Below are positions 32,179-43,185 of a DNA stretch of 64,000 nt, in pieces. Location: contig CAUWAG010000010.1 of assembly GCA_963556695.1 (NCBI GenBank), forward strand, positions 3,162,001 through 3,226,000. Reading direction: 5' to 3'. The translations under genes and the position numbers were made by a program. Below the pieces are notes generated by a model. It was not told the DNA's origin, searched no databases, and was given only the letters and a program-made list of their open reading frames with translations. This DNA is from Anthostomella pinea. Lineage: Eukaryota > Ascomycota > Sordariomycetes > Xylariales > Xylariaceae. Numbering within the stretch: position 1 is the stretch's first letter; every line of letters starts with the position of its first letter.

Positions 32179-35100
32179 ATGACCTACACAGTACAATTTC
32201 TTTTCATACTATTACAGTGAGAAATAGGTGCGTTGTGAATGCTGAAAATTGGAGGGTGTAGGCGTTGAGGGCTGCTTAAAAAGTGGGCTCGGAGACTTCT
32301 GGCCGGGGAGTGTACTTCTGTTTTTCCCTCGTCGATGTCCTGGCCTCCTGGGGTTCACAATGAGCGGCTGGTAATTTCCCTGTTCTGCGACTCTGCATGG
32401 TATTTCATACTGCGTACAAGTACGTTGCTCTAGAACAGCGAAGCCTCCACTGGATAGTTTTCCACGCTGTGTAGGATGTGACTCTCGACCTTCACGCAAA
32501 GCGCGAGCCTCTGGGTATCGAACTCCCCCCGAAGGCTTTGATCCTCCAGACCTGGACAAGTGGAGTGGCGTCTCGATCTTCAAAAGCAAAGACATTGTCC
32601 CATCAAGGTGACATGCTGAGTACATGCCACTATTCCCCAACCCACCCGATATGTATATTGTCCTATACCCTTCGCTTGCCTCTAGTGCTTTCCGGTCGAA
32701 TGGCCACCACTGTACTCGGTAGCGAAACCCCTTGAGCTGTTCTGTCCATCAGTAGTGTGTGAGCTATAGTCTGCGCAGATAGGCGTGCATCTCCAGATGA
32801 CTCATTCCGAAGACTGCTTCCGCTTCCATGGTGAAGTAGCTGTCGATTTGACAACCTCGCTCACCTGACGATTTCAAGGGCTCATCTGCGAGCTAGATCT
32901 CCTGCCTTTCTACCGCCCATCAGAGTCTTCCCTCTTTCCTCTACGCCGGCCCTTCCTCGTATGACCGTTGACGCCGCCTGTGGGAATGGACGTTTTACTG
33001 AGGACTTGAAGCATAACTATAACTGTCCAGCGCCTGTGTAGAGAAGGCTTGTTAGCTGGGAGGGGATGTGTCGCCGGAGTTGTAGCGTTGATCATATGAT
33101 CCAGACGGACATGATGAGGCCGATGACTCGCAGAGGGTTGGTGGAGTTAGAGACGGTGCTTGTAGTCTGGCGGCGTACAATGCAAGACCTTAAAGAGCTC
33201 AAGGGGCTGGATGTGGTAGCTACTGCTTCTTACTTCACGGCGTGGCAGTCAAGTTAGAGTTGAGGCCATGTCACGTCTGAGGAAATTACCTTACCCCTTG
33301 TCGCGATGAACGAGTATATTCGCTGAAGGACCAAGTTTAGGGGCTCCTAGTCACACACAATTCCGGTGATTGAGGCCTGATAGTAAGGGCTCGAGGCTAC
33401 CACAAACTTACCACAAGTAAAATGTTCTAAGGGAACTGCTTAGTCGATTGCAGTGATCCTTGCAGCTCACGCCTTCGGGGTTGGGGTTGCCAACCATGTC
33501 ACGCCCACTAGGCCGAAGTGCGTACCCGGACGTTTGTAAGTATGGCGTCTCCTCGTGAAAACCAGTGTTATCGAGCGGACAAAATCCATTCCAAGCATAC
33601 ATATGTGAAAGCTTGAGCCGGTACGGCATATCATCCCTTCCACCTCGAATAGTGGGAAGAGCTGAATAGTAATAGCCTCGGACCTCCAAATCCACGACGA
33701 AGAGTCCGGAGCACATGGCCAACTCAACACCGTGGATTCCTACAGCATGTACCAGACACCCACACCCTGACTTCCCTCTCAATAAACCTGCCTCTCAAAG
33801 CACAAGACTGGCACCGGCAACATCATCTAGACTCTGGTATTCGAGGCGAAAGAGCCGTTCACCAGAACATGACGCCTATGTCTTGCCCTCTGAACGCGAG
33901 GCACGGAGTCTGAACTCAACTCGTGGCAAGGTCAGCCAGGCTCTACCAAGCAGAGAACAACGCACAATGGCCAGTTTCGTATATCAGATCAAGGGGTCCT
34001 TGAGGCATGTATGCCATGTATGCTGCGAACAGCACATAGTGTTTTATTCCAAGAGGCAAGTTTTCTCTAATGAAGACGACACTAAGCATTTGCATGACCA
34101 CCAGCCCGAGATGGATAGAAATCCGTCGAACCGGCTCAAGCACAGATACGTCTTCCGTCGACCACTTGAGGGCTCAACAGCATGCTGCGAACAGGTCCAA
34201 GCTCCTCCTCGGACGAACAAAGTAAACCCAACCAGCCCAACACTTATCAAGAGCATCACCAGGCGTCCCTGAACCGGTCCCTGGCAAGACAATTATTATC
34301 CCAATGTCCCCGTGCCACCCTGCTAGCCACGCACTAAGGTCGGTAGCTTGTCTGGGATGTGGTGTTATGGGTCTTCGCCGGCGCGCACGCGGCACTGGGA
34401 TAAAATTGCCGACTCCAGGCAGCCGCCAGGGCGACTGTTCAAGAGGCTCAGCGTACGTCATCTTTGACACGGGCTGGGCTGATTCCCCCCTGTTTGTCGG
34501 AGTCGTGTGCCGGACCGGTTGGTTCCCAAATCATCGAGTATCCCCGACCCTTTTGGCAAGCAACGCTAAGAATAGCATCTATAATGGGTACTTATACCCA
34601 CCAGGCTGATCCCATTCAGCCTTATTTTAAGACTGGCAGAGGAGCCCGAAGGAATGGGAACGAACCACGCTTATCGCCATCGTCGTCGATAGAGTCGGGT
34701 CCTCAGTGGTACAGCTGAACGGTATTAGAACCTATCTTAAAATCCAGGGCGGCAGGGCCTGCGACCGAACTGAAATGAGGAATGCAAAATGACATCTCCA
34801 CCGCCCTCTCAGGGTAAGTATGTCATGAATTAGGCAGCGAGAATCGTTCTGGCAGCATTTGATTTTGATCGTACAGATGTCGGGGGTGTCACGATTCCGT
34901 AAATGTATTGCAAGGATACAGGGACCCTTATTAACTATTGACGTATAACGAACTCTGGTTGAAGGAAAAGAAAGATCTGGAGATGCACCCGAATTGGTGG
35001 GCAGCTAGATGTGGGCAGTCGTCCCCCACCAGACCCACCAGGGCATGGATCAACCTATCGTCCGATCAGTCACGTAATCCGGGGACCATAGGGACCATCG

Positions 35101-35416
35101 CTAGACCTGATGGATGGTAGAACCATCACAGGGGGTGATATATGTTAGCGTCTCCATATGTCCTTCTGGCAGACTGGGTCCCTACTCTGCAAGACAGATG
35201 TGCGCAGGAATATACGTATGGATCGACAACATCCTACACTGCTGTAGAGAGCTCCATTCCATGCGCTGGTCACTTCCTCTCATCGGGCCCGTGGCCGACA
35301 AGGTGCACTACCACACGGTCGGCTTCCAGCTCATCCACTGCCACGCCGGCTGGGATGTTCTAGCATAGGGAATACCATCATATGGACCCAGAGCCCCCCA
35401 GCATATGGAGACGCGG
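32179..35416. other. Long gene-poor region between two transposons
   Basis: More than 3 kb between the Tc1-like relic and the intact Fot-like element. Several open frames of 60-185 codons exist on both strands, but none has a domain, composition or intron structure that I can defend as coding. It may hold further decayed transposon sequence. Confidence 0.45.
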
Positions 35417-35418
35417 TA

Positions 35419-35506
35419 CCATCCGACCCCCCGAACCGGCACACCCCCCCAACCGGCACAGCCAAACCCCACAATCACCACCAAAAGTCCCCTTACTCAC
35501 TTACAC
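35419..35506 (+). repeat. Left terminal inverted repeat of the intact Fot/pogo element
   Basis: Starts ccatccgaccccccgaacc, carries two direct copies of aaccggcaca about 19 bp apart and ends ttactcacttacac. It pairs with 37565..37653 in inverse orientation with few mismatches. The paired motifs are likely transposase-binding sites. Confidence 0.93.
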
Positions 35507-35721
35507 GGATTACAGCCCTTTTTGAGGGTATCTAGACTTTCTTTAGATGGTTAGATAGCCCTTTTCTTGGTGTTTAGCGGAATATAGATTATTTAATTGC
35601 TGGGCCATCGGCATCGGCATTTAGCAGCCTCCGTGCCCCGCCCTTAAATGCAAATTTGCTGTAGAATTCTCTCTGTGAGCCCCTGTCCCTCATGCACCAC
35701 AGCATCCTGAAGCCAGCCACG

Positions 35722-37500
35722 ATGCCTCCGCCCACGTATACAGAGGATGATGTGGTGGATGCCTACCTAGACGTCACAGATAATGGCATGTCCGTGAGAA
35801 AATCCAGCCAAAAATACGGCATCCCGGCCAGCACGCTGTCAGCACGCATAAGGGGGAGAGGGACTAAAACGGAGGCTCACACCACCGAGCAGAGAATTTC
35901 TCCCGAGCAAGAAAGCAAGGTAGCAGCCTGGATATTGCGCCAGGAGACTTTGGGGCTTGCCCCTTCTCACTCAGCCGTCAGGGAAATTGTGGTAGAACTC
36001 CTAAAAAGAAAGGGGGATTTCGCACCACTTGGGAACCACTATATGGACAGCTTTAAACGACGCAACCTTACCATTCAGACTAAAATCGGCAAGCGAATGG
36101 AATCCGCTCGGTTTAAGGGGTTTACCCCTAAGTCTGTGAACTGGTTCTTCAACATCTTGGAGGACTACGGCTGGGTGAAGTCAGAAAATACGTACAATGT
36201 CGATAAGGGCGGCATCATGTCGGGTTTTGGTAACTCTTTCGAGCCCCCTACCCTCACAGTCAACTAACTACCCTTATAGGTATCGATTCCCTAGTTCTGG
36301 GAAGTTCTGAGACGAGGAAAGCTTTCCTAAAGAGCCCCCAGGGCCGCTCGTGGACATCTTTCATTGAGACCATTTCAGCTACCGGTAGAGTACTCAAACC
36401 AGGCTTGATTTTCAAGGGAAAAGATCTTCAAGCGCAGTGGTTCCTCGAGGAATTCCAGAAGATAGCCGACTGGTACTATATAACGTCGGAAAACGGCTGG
36501 ACCAGTAACGATATCGCCTGCCAGTGGCTTGAGCACGTTTTCATACCACAAGTAGATGAAATTCGTGGCCAGGAGCAGTGGGAACCAGTCCTTTTGATCC
36601 TAGATGGCCATGGTAGCCATACCTCCGTACGTACACCTATTTTTTCTATTTTATTTACTGGTTATTTAATTTATTCCGATTTAAACAGTAACTGACTATA
36701 GAAAGGACGAATTTATGATACGGTGTTATTTTGCCAACATCTTGCTATGCTTTTTCCCAGCACATACCAGCCATGGAATGCAACCACTGGATAACGGCCC
36801 CTATAACGCCCTCAAGTCCTACTACCAGAGATTCCTCACCCAGTTAAATTCTCTGACTGATTCCTCTCCTGTTAATAAGATCAACTTTATCCGCTGTTAT
36901 AGCAAGGCAAGGGACATGGCATTTACGCCAAAAAACATCCGCTCGGGCTTCCGAGTAACGGGGTGCTACCCAATTAGCCACAAAAAGTGTCTAGACCATC
37001 CAGAAATCCAAGAAAACAAGCGGAAGACCCCCGAGCCGGAAGAACAGGAAGACTCGGAGCCGGAGGACCAACAGACCCCTACCACGAGCCGGCAAATCCG
37101 GGATTTCGGGAAGAACCGATCCCCAGCCACTCGGCTGAAGTTCCGGAAGATCTCCCATGCCTTTGGGAACCAGGAGACGGAGCTGGCCATAAAAGACCAG
37201 AAGATCAGGGCCCTGGAGGCTGAACTGGAGCGGCTACAGCCCAAAAAGAGGAAGAAGATACTAAATCCTAACAAAAAGTTCATGACAATGGTAGAAATAC
37301 TAGCCCAGGGTGGTAATCCGTTAGTTCCGGTTGCTGTAGAGTCTTCTTCTTCTTCTTCAGAGTCGGAGGTTGTTGAAGACGGGGTGGAGGAGGACGAGGA
37401 GGTTGCGGACGCTGAGGAGGCTGTAGAAGCCCCTGTTGCAGAAGCCCAGATGACTAGATCTGGGCGGTCAATCCGGGCGCCGGCTAGATACGTCGATTGA
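35722..37500 (+). CDS. Fot1/pogo-family transposase, intact
   Basis: Exons 35722..36229, 36280..36626 and 36706..37500 give 549 aa with no internal stop; an in-frame ATG at 35692 could add ten residues. Introns are 50 bp (GTAACT, CTAAC, TATAG) and 79 bp (GTACGT, ACTGAC, AAAG). Without splicing, each intron would end the frame, so splicing is required. Order of parts: Psq-type helix-turn-helix (YTEDDVVDAYLDV, GIPASTLSARIRGRG), CENP-B-type DNA-binding domain (MDSFKRRN), then the DDD catalytic core. The core shows YNVDKGG with the first Asp, LLILDGHGSH with the second and HGMQPLDNGPYNALK with the third. The C-terminal third has a coiled coil (ELAIKDQKIRALEAELERLQ), a basic patch (PKKRKKI) usable as nuclear signal and an acidic Ser/Glu tail ending RAPARYVD. 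Confidence 0.93.
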
Positions 37501-37564
37501 GCAGCCAAAACACCACAGAATGATAATTTTGCTGATTTTTTCGACCCTATACAGCCTCAAATGC

Positions 37565-37653
37565 GTGTAAGTGAGTAGGGGGGTCTTTTGGTGGTGGTGG
37601 CGGGGTTTGGCTGTGCCGGTAGTGGGGGTGTGCCGGTTCGGGGGGTCGGATGG
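37565..37653 (-). repeat. Right terminal inverted repeat of the intact Fot/pogo element
   Basis: Reverse complement starts ccatccgaccccccgaacc and ends ctactcacttacac, matching the left repeat along its whole length. A TA follows immediately. Confidence 0.93.
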
Positions 37654-37797
37654 TATCTGTATATATTTATAAGTTAATGGAATGCCGCGCCATGAAGGCC
37701 AGTAGGTGTGTTCCTTACTTCACTGTCATCGTCACTCTTTCTGTTCTTTCCTATAATTCCTACTGTGGTTTTGGAGGAAAAGGTCTCTTGTCTCATC

Positions 37798-39173
37798 ATG
37801 TCTTTCCGATCCTTCTTGTTGGGCGGTCTCAACATACTCACTCTCTTCTCACAATCCGCCACGGCACACCCCCACGGCCACAATGCGCCCGTTTTCGTAC
37901 GCTCAGTTCGAGCACGAGACACTTCCCAAGTATTTCCCAACGTCGGCAACTCCACATTCACCGTTGAGTCCGCAGAGGTGAAGTTGGCAGACGGCGCCCC
38001 CTGGCTGCCGCGGATAGCAAAGCTGTCCGACGGCACCGTCCTGGCCGTGTCAACCCGCTTCGAAAACGGCACCGCCGACCATGTCCTGCAGCTGTCGCGG
38101 AGCACAAATGGCGGCCAGAGCTTCAGTCACCTCACCAACATCGCCGAGGGTCCTGACGACATCGACAACGGATTCCTGCTCGAGCTTCCGGCATCGGCCG
38201 CCTCGAGCAACTCCACGAGCAGCAAGCGCGCTTCGCTACCCATCGTCCTCGTATCCTACCGCGACCACGAGAAGAACGCCGACGGCAGCTACAACACGTT
38301 TCGCATCAAGGTGGCGCGCAGCGAGAACGGGGGCCAGACATGGAACGACCCCGTGGTGGCGGTCGAGAAGCCCGCCAACGGCAGCAAGGTCGGCATCTGG
38401 TATGTACAGCAGAAGTCCCCCGTCAAACACTCCAAGCCTGGTTTCCTCGAATCAGTGCCTTGTTTCTTCTACTCTAGTCTCTTTCTAAAAGAAGATCTCT
38501 TCGGGGGTCCAACACAGGGATAACTAACAAACAACGCAGGGAGGCCTTCATGAGATTCACCAAGGATGGCAAGACCATCCAGATGACCTACTCGGGCGAG
38601 CTGGCGCAGGACAACCAGGAGACGTTCCGTGTGACGTCGCCCGACTTCGGGGCGTCATGGACGGCGCCCGTGAACCTGCGGCTGCACTCGACGGACCAGT
38701 CGATGCGCGACGGCATGCAGAGCATCGCCGAGGTCAGCGAGGAGGACGGCACCGAGAAGCTCATCATGGAGCTCGAGGTCAAGGTCGGCTCCGTTGTGCA
38801 CATGGAGTACGTCATCTCCGAGGACGACGGGGAGACCTGGGGCCACAGGGGCACCATCTACAAGCCCGCGGGCGCCGACCACAGCGCGGGCGCCGGGCAG
38901 ATCGCCAGGATCGGCGACACCATGCTGGCGCTCGTGTTCCTGACCGACGAGGACTACGAGGAGGTCCAGTGGCCCGACAAAGGCGAGACCAAGGCGCTGT
39001 TCTCCGACGGCATCCTGAGGAACGGCGCGCTGAGGTGGGCGGAGAAGCCCCTGACGGTGTTCGGCAAGGGCTCAATCTGGCCCGGTGTGGTGCAGTGGTC
39101 GGCCAACTCGATCATGGCGCTGGCTTCTCATGACAAGGCTGCGTATGGGCGGATCGTCAAAGTGTCGGCGTAG
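37798..39173 (+). CDS. Secreted sialidase-superfamily (BNR/Asp-box) glycoside hydrolase
   Basis: Exons 37798..38399 and 38540..39173 with a 140-bp intron (GTATGT, CTAAC, CGCAG) splitting a TGG codon; 411 aa. A signal peptide is clear (MSFRSFLLGGLNILTLFSQSATA). The protein shows four Asp-box-like repeats, S-x-D/N-x-G-x-x-W/F, spaced as in six-bladed propellers: RSTNGGQSFS, RSENGGQTWN, SPDFGASWT and SEDDGETWG. An Arg-containing segment at the start (APWLPRIAKLSDGTVLA) and a central IWEAFMRF block resemble sialidase-fold hydrolases such as the GH93 arabinanases and GH33 sialidases. I cannot choose between families by eye. An exported carbohydrate-active enzyme acting on plant or own-wall glycans is the likely role. 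The intact transposon ends 144 bp before the ATG. Confidence 0.82.
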
Positions 39174-40062
39174 GAGATTGTTGTCTCTGTCACCGCCCGC
39201 TGTCGAACATGGAGTTTCTGGGTATTAATTTCTGGCATAGCATCGCGGGTTCGCTGCTTCTCATGGTCCTTGGTATAGCATCGTGGGTTGGCTGCCTCTC
39301 ATGTTCTTTCAAAGCGTGTATCCCTAAGCATCATGATATCCTGAGAATCGAATCATCAACTTGATTATGTGTCGGTCTGTGTCTTTTATCACCAATGTTG
39401 ACTTGTGACACCTTTCCTACTTTGGCAAGAGAATGGCCTAGATTCGATGAGTCATGCATAAAGCATTGAAGGGTCCCCACTATATTGCATAAGCTTCAGG
39501 TGTGAACCTTCTGTGGCTCCTCAACCCATTTTCCAGCCACAATGACGGATAGGTCACGGACCAGGATGTAAGGTACCTTAGAGCCTAACTAGTACCCGTT
39601 TGTACCTGATTTATACCCAACTGGGATAATAGGTACTTTTAGGATCGGGATACCACCCATCTTTCCTTTTAATCAAACAACTTCTAGAATACAGACTAAT
39701 AGCCACCTTTCGTGACCCTGGTCCTTATTCTGGATACCGCTACCACAAGGCACACTTCTGCCAGCTGCTAGCTACCGTTTACCCCCTAACCCCTATCCGC
39801 CATCCGCCATCCCCTATCCCTTCCCCTTTCTTCTTCACAGCCAAACGCTAGAGGCAGCACGGCAGGCAGACATCACATAGCAGATCGTGCATATACTCCC
39901 ACAACATTCAATGATCGAGTCAGATATCAAGCGTGAAAGAAGTCTAAAGCTCATTTTTGGTTGACCATGGTGACGAAACTGAGGAACTTATGCTGATGAG
40001 GGCAACGAACCAGATTCACCCACAGACACCAGACAAAATGCACCGAACCCAAGTCTCGAACT
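39174..40062. other. Convergent intergenic region
   Basis: Lies between the 3' ends of the sialidase-like gene and aspartokinase. Near 39196-39304, two similar segments (tggcatagcatcgcgggttcgctgcttctcatg and tggtatagcatcgtgggttggctgcctctcatg) form a diverged direct repeat of about 33 bp, 62 bp apart. No gene was recognised. Confidence 0.5.
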
Positions 40063-41906
40063 CTATTCTAGAAATGTAAACAGATTCGTATGCAGTATGT
40101 TCATGGCCCGCGTGGCTTCCCTCGCATCAATCACACACGAGATGTTGATCTCGCTCGCACCTGGTACTTCAGTTAGCAAACATGCTCTTGACGGTTTCAA
40201 GCTTAGGACATCATGAGGCCTACCTTGCGAAATCATCTCAATATTGACATTATGCTCGCCCAACGTCGAGAACATACGGCCCGCAATGCCGATCATGTTC
40301 TTCATCTCGGCACCGACAAGGCTCAGGATCGCCATGTCAAGCAGTATGCTGACGTCGCCACATTCCTCCAGTTCCGCCTTGGCCTTCTCAAATTGGTGAA
40401 CGGCCGAGCTGGCCTGGTGGATGGCCATAGAAACGTGTACCTCACTGGTCGAGATCAGATCGACAGATATCCGGTGGTTGTTGAGAATCGAAAACACCTT
40501 GGCGAAAAAGCCGTGCGATATCGACCGCTTGTTGGAGTGCACGTTAATGACGGTGATGTTGTCCTTGATGGTAACGGCGGTGGGCCGCTTTGGCGTCTTC
40601 CGCGACGAAGCGTCTGACGGCCGGGACCGCTTGATCTGTTGCGCTGGCGACTGAACCAAGTCTGGAACTACAATCGTGCCATTCCCGCGTGGGTTCTTGA
40701 CGTTCTTGATACGAATCGGTATCGGAGGTTGCGCCTTGATCACTTGGTCCATGGTCAAATGGTGGATAACCTCGGATCCATAGAACGTCAGCTCGGCCGC
40801 TTCAGAGGGTGTGATTGATCCCAGCAACCTTGCTGTCGGGACCTTGGTAGGATCTGCCGTGAATATGCCATCGACTTCCTTCCACACTTGCAGCTCTTCT
40901 GCCTTCAGTCCCACTGCCACCAACGCGGCGCACAGGTCGGTATAGCCACGTCCAATCTCCCCGTCCATCAAGCTCCCGGGGACGTTGCCGAAGAAGCCCG
41001 TGATCACCGGCACTCGGTCGTTGCACGCCTGTATTCTCTTCCGGAAGATGGCCGCGGCATCTTTAAAGAAGGCTGGACTCAGCCTATCGGTGCTATCGTA
41101 GTGCATGACGTCCGACATATCCACGTATTCAGCCTCGACATTCTAGTAATGTAGTCAGCAGCAGTACGACAGCCGGCTACAACTTGAACAAACCCTGTCT
41201 TTCAGCATCGCCGTCATGAATCTGCAACTCAGCTTCTCGCCGAAGCTGATAACGCGGTCTTTTGATCTAGCATTGACCTCCAAGTTAAACCGCCTGGCCG
41301 CGATGATATAGTCTATCAACTCTTGGCAGTCTTCTTCTATACCCTGTGTGATGTCCTTCTGCAACTTGGGGCTCTTCACGAAGTCTTTCACGGCGGAGAC
41401 GTGTTCGGTGCATATTTCGCGTATGGTGGTCTTGGCTTGCTCGACGAGTTCGTTCTGGGTGATTTCGTTGCTTGTCGCAGCAGATATATCGCGTAGCTTC
41501 TTGTATATTTCTAATAGACTGTAGTATTCGCGGGCTGTCAGACCAATCGATGCGCCAGGTGACCGTTCTGGGCAGGGTGACTCACCGACTGGTGGTGCCG
41601 CTGGCTTTCTTGCCAGAGCTCCGCGCAGAGCAAACGACGGCGATCCTATTCGAGTTCAAGCCGGCACTGCAAGCTGAGAGTGAGTAGAGCACCGCGGGAG
41701 ACCCCAATGGCATGATCATACCGCACAATGTCTTCAGCAATCTGCGCCAGTTGAGTCAAAGGTCAGTCGCACAACATTGAAGGAGCGGACAGCTCGAGGA
41801 GGGTGGTGTCACGAACATTGTCTGGAAACTTGCCCACGCTGGTACCGCCAAACTTCTGCACGATCCATCCCTGGCTACTGCTATTCCTACGTGCGGTAGT
41901 CTCCAT
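40063..41906 (-). CDS. HOM3: Aspartate kinase
   Basis: Phosphorylates L-aspartate, the first step to threonine, methionine and isoleucine. Six exons: 41817..41906, 41722..41741 (only 20 nt), 41586..41666, 41194..41518, 40224..41142 and 40063..40160; total 510 aa with all phases consistent. The kinase domain opens with VQKFGGTSVGKF and holds AVVCSARSSGKKASGTTSR, RVISFGEKLSCRFM, GFFGNVPGSLMDGEIGRGYTD and KEVDGIFTADP. Two C-terminal ACT domains (TVINVHSNKRSISHGFFAKV and LSLVGAEMKNMIGIAGRMFS) should mediate threonine feedback. The last intron (63 bp, GTAGGC, GCTAAC, CCAG) is stop-free and in frame; if retained it would add 21 residues inside the second ACT domain. The start MET at 41906 sits just before the kinase motif. 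Two Gcn4/CPC1-like half sites lie upstream. Confidence 0.93.
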
Positions 41907-43185
41907 CGTGATGGCGCATGCAAATGTTGGATTTGTTGGAAGCTTGGGAATCTCGAGGCACCAAGGCGACTGACTCGATGGCGGGGCAGCTTCAGCGCAA
42001 GCGGAACGTGGAACCTCGGATCGCAAAAGACAGCATTGACAACTCGGACGTGGTGAATATGTTATTTTGAAATGGGTAAAGATGCGACAGGTTTCAGACC
42101 GCTTCCCCAAGACTCATCGAGCATACCTAGGTAGGTACCGGGCACCTAGTCTTGTCGATGTCGGCCCAGGTGGCCCCGTTCCCACCAAAGTCTTTTGCGA
42201 CGGCGGCCCCGAATCGGAGCTCCTCGCATGATAAAAAATCATCTGAAAGACCTCAAAAAGCTGCCATCATGGCGGGGCATTGAAAGCGGACCGGTGCCTT
42301 GCAGCTGGTCCCCACCGCCACGTCCACCATTGGTCGGCGCGGTCAGGGGTCAGGCAGCAAAGGGGGCTGGCGGGCTGAAGCCTCGTTGTGAAGATCAGTT
42401 GAGTTTATTATCACAGTTACGAACTACACCCTATGTACTTGTTCGTCTACGGATGTATTTATCTACTTTTAGTCGTTCGTGCCATGCACACGAGTAGACT
42501 TTGAAATGTGCAGCATGTTTTGTAGTGAGCTACGTAGAACGAATTAGTACACTTACTGCATGGTTGGTGATATCTTTACTACCTAAAGTAAGTATCTATA
42601 GATCATCTTGTTGAAAAAGTTACGATGTGTGTCACCATATCTATGAGGGAAAGCCCGAGACATAGGAAGATCAATCAATTCTGACATGGGTATCTCAAGC
42701 ACTCTAAGGATATATAGCAGTATCCTAGCCTTGACAACATGACCAACAGACATCGAAAATGCCAACTGGGCTTCTCTACTCCCACCTGCCTAGGCCACCA
42801 AGCCCTACGGCAGCAGGAACGTCTTGCCCAACGGTGAAGACCACCCTGTACGCCTCCGTCCAACATGTAACAACATGTGACCAGATTACAACATTAATAC
42901 ATCTCTGGCGAATTCGCCTGTATCCCCGGTCGTAAACCACAAATGCGCGCGTCCGTCGTCGTATTCAGTCATGCCTTCGTACCGTCGTATTCCTCGGCCA
43001 GCCCTCTGCCAGCCAGGTATCCACTCGAAAAATGGACTCGTTCAGTCGTTACTCCAACAAAATGTCCTGGAATAGAACACAAGTCTGTATGCCATGCCAT
43101 GCCGCTCGCCGCCAACGCCAAGATCTATAGTATAGACAACCCGAACCAGAGGGGGCTAATCGCCGTCGAAGAGAAAGAGCGCAGT
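41907..43185. other. Intergenic region upstream of aspartokinase
   Basis: Contains the aspartokinase promoter and the 3' flank of the RFX gene. Apart from the Gcn4-like half sites listed separately, I see no gene. Confidence 0.5.
41971..42117. promoter_or_regulatory. Two Gcn4/CPC1-like half sites upstream of aspartokinase
   Basis: TGACTC at 41971..41976 and GACTCAT at 42111..42117 (reverse complement ATGAGTC) lie 65 and about 205 bp upstream of the aspartokinase ATG. The general amino-acid-control activators Gcn4/CPC1/CpcA bind TGASTCA. Neither site is a perfect palindrome, and such short sites arise by chance, so this is suggestive only. Confidence 0.4.

Larger units (their letters stand above)
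35419..37653 (+). mobile_element. Apparently intact Fot/pogo-type DNA transposon
   Basis: About 2.24 kb with ~88-bp terminal inverted repeats, a TA duplication at 35417-35418 and 37654-37655, and one transposase gene whose three exons form an uninterrupted frame. All parts expected of an autonomous Fot1/pogo element are present. It lies 144 bp upstream of a secreted sialidase-fold enzyme gene in the same orientation. Confidence 0.93.

Noticed and set aside
31090..32200. Near-identical agtacaatt(t)ct at both ends of the Tc1-like relic
   Set aside because: The copies are direct, not inverted, are only about ten bases long, and the left copy lies inside a probable intron, so they are not terminal inverted repeats.
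32440..32600. B-box-like agttcgatacc on the minus strand, considered as a tRNA
   Set aside because: No A box or acceptor stem can be paired around it.
33715..34272. 185-codon frame between the two right-hand transposons
   Set aside because: Composition and sequence match no family, no splice pattern extends it, and the surrounding 3 kb is gene-poor.
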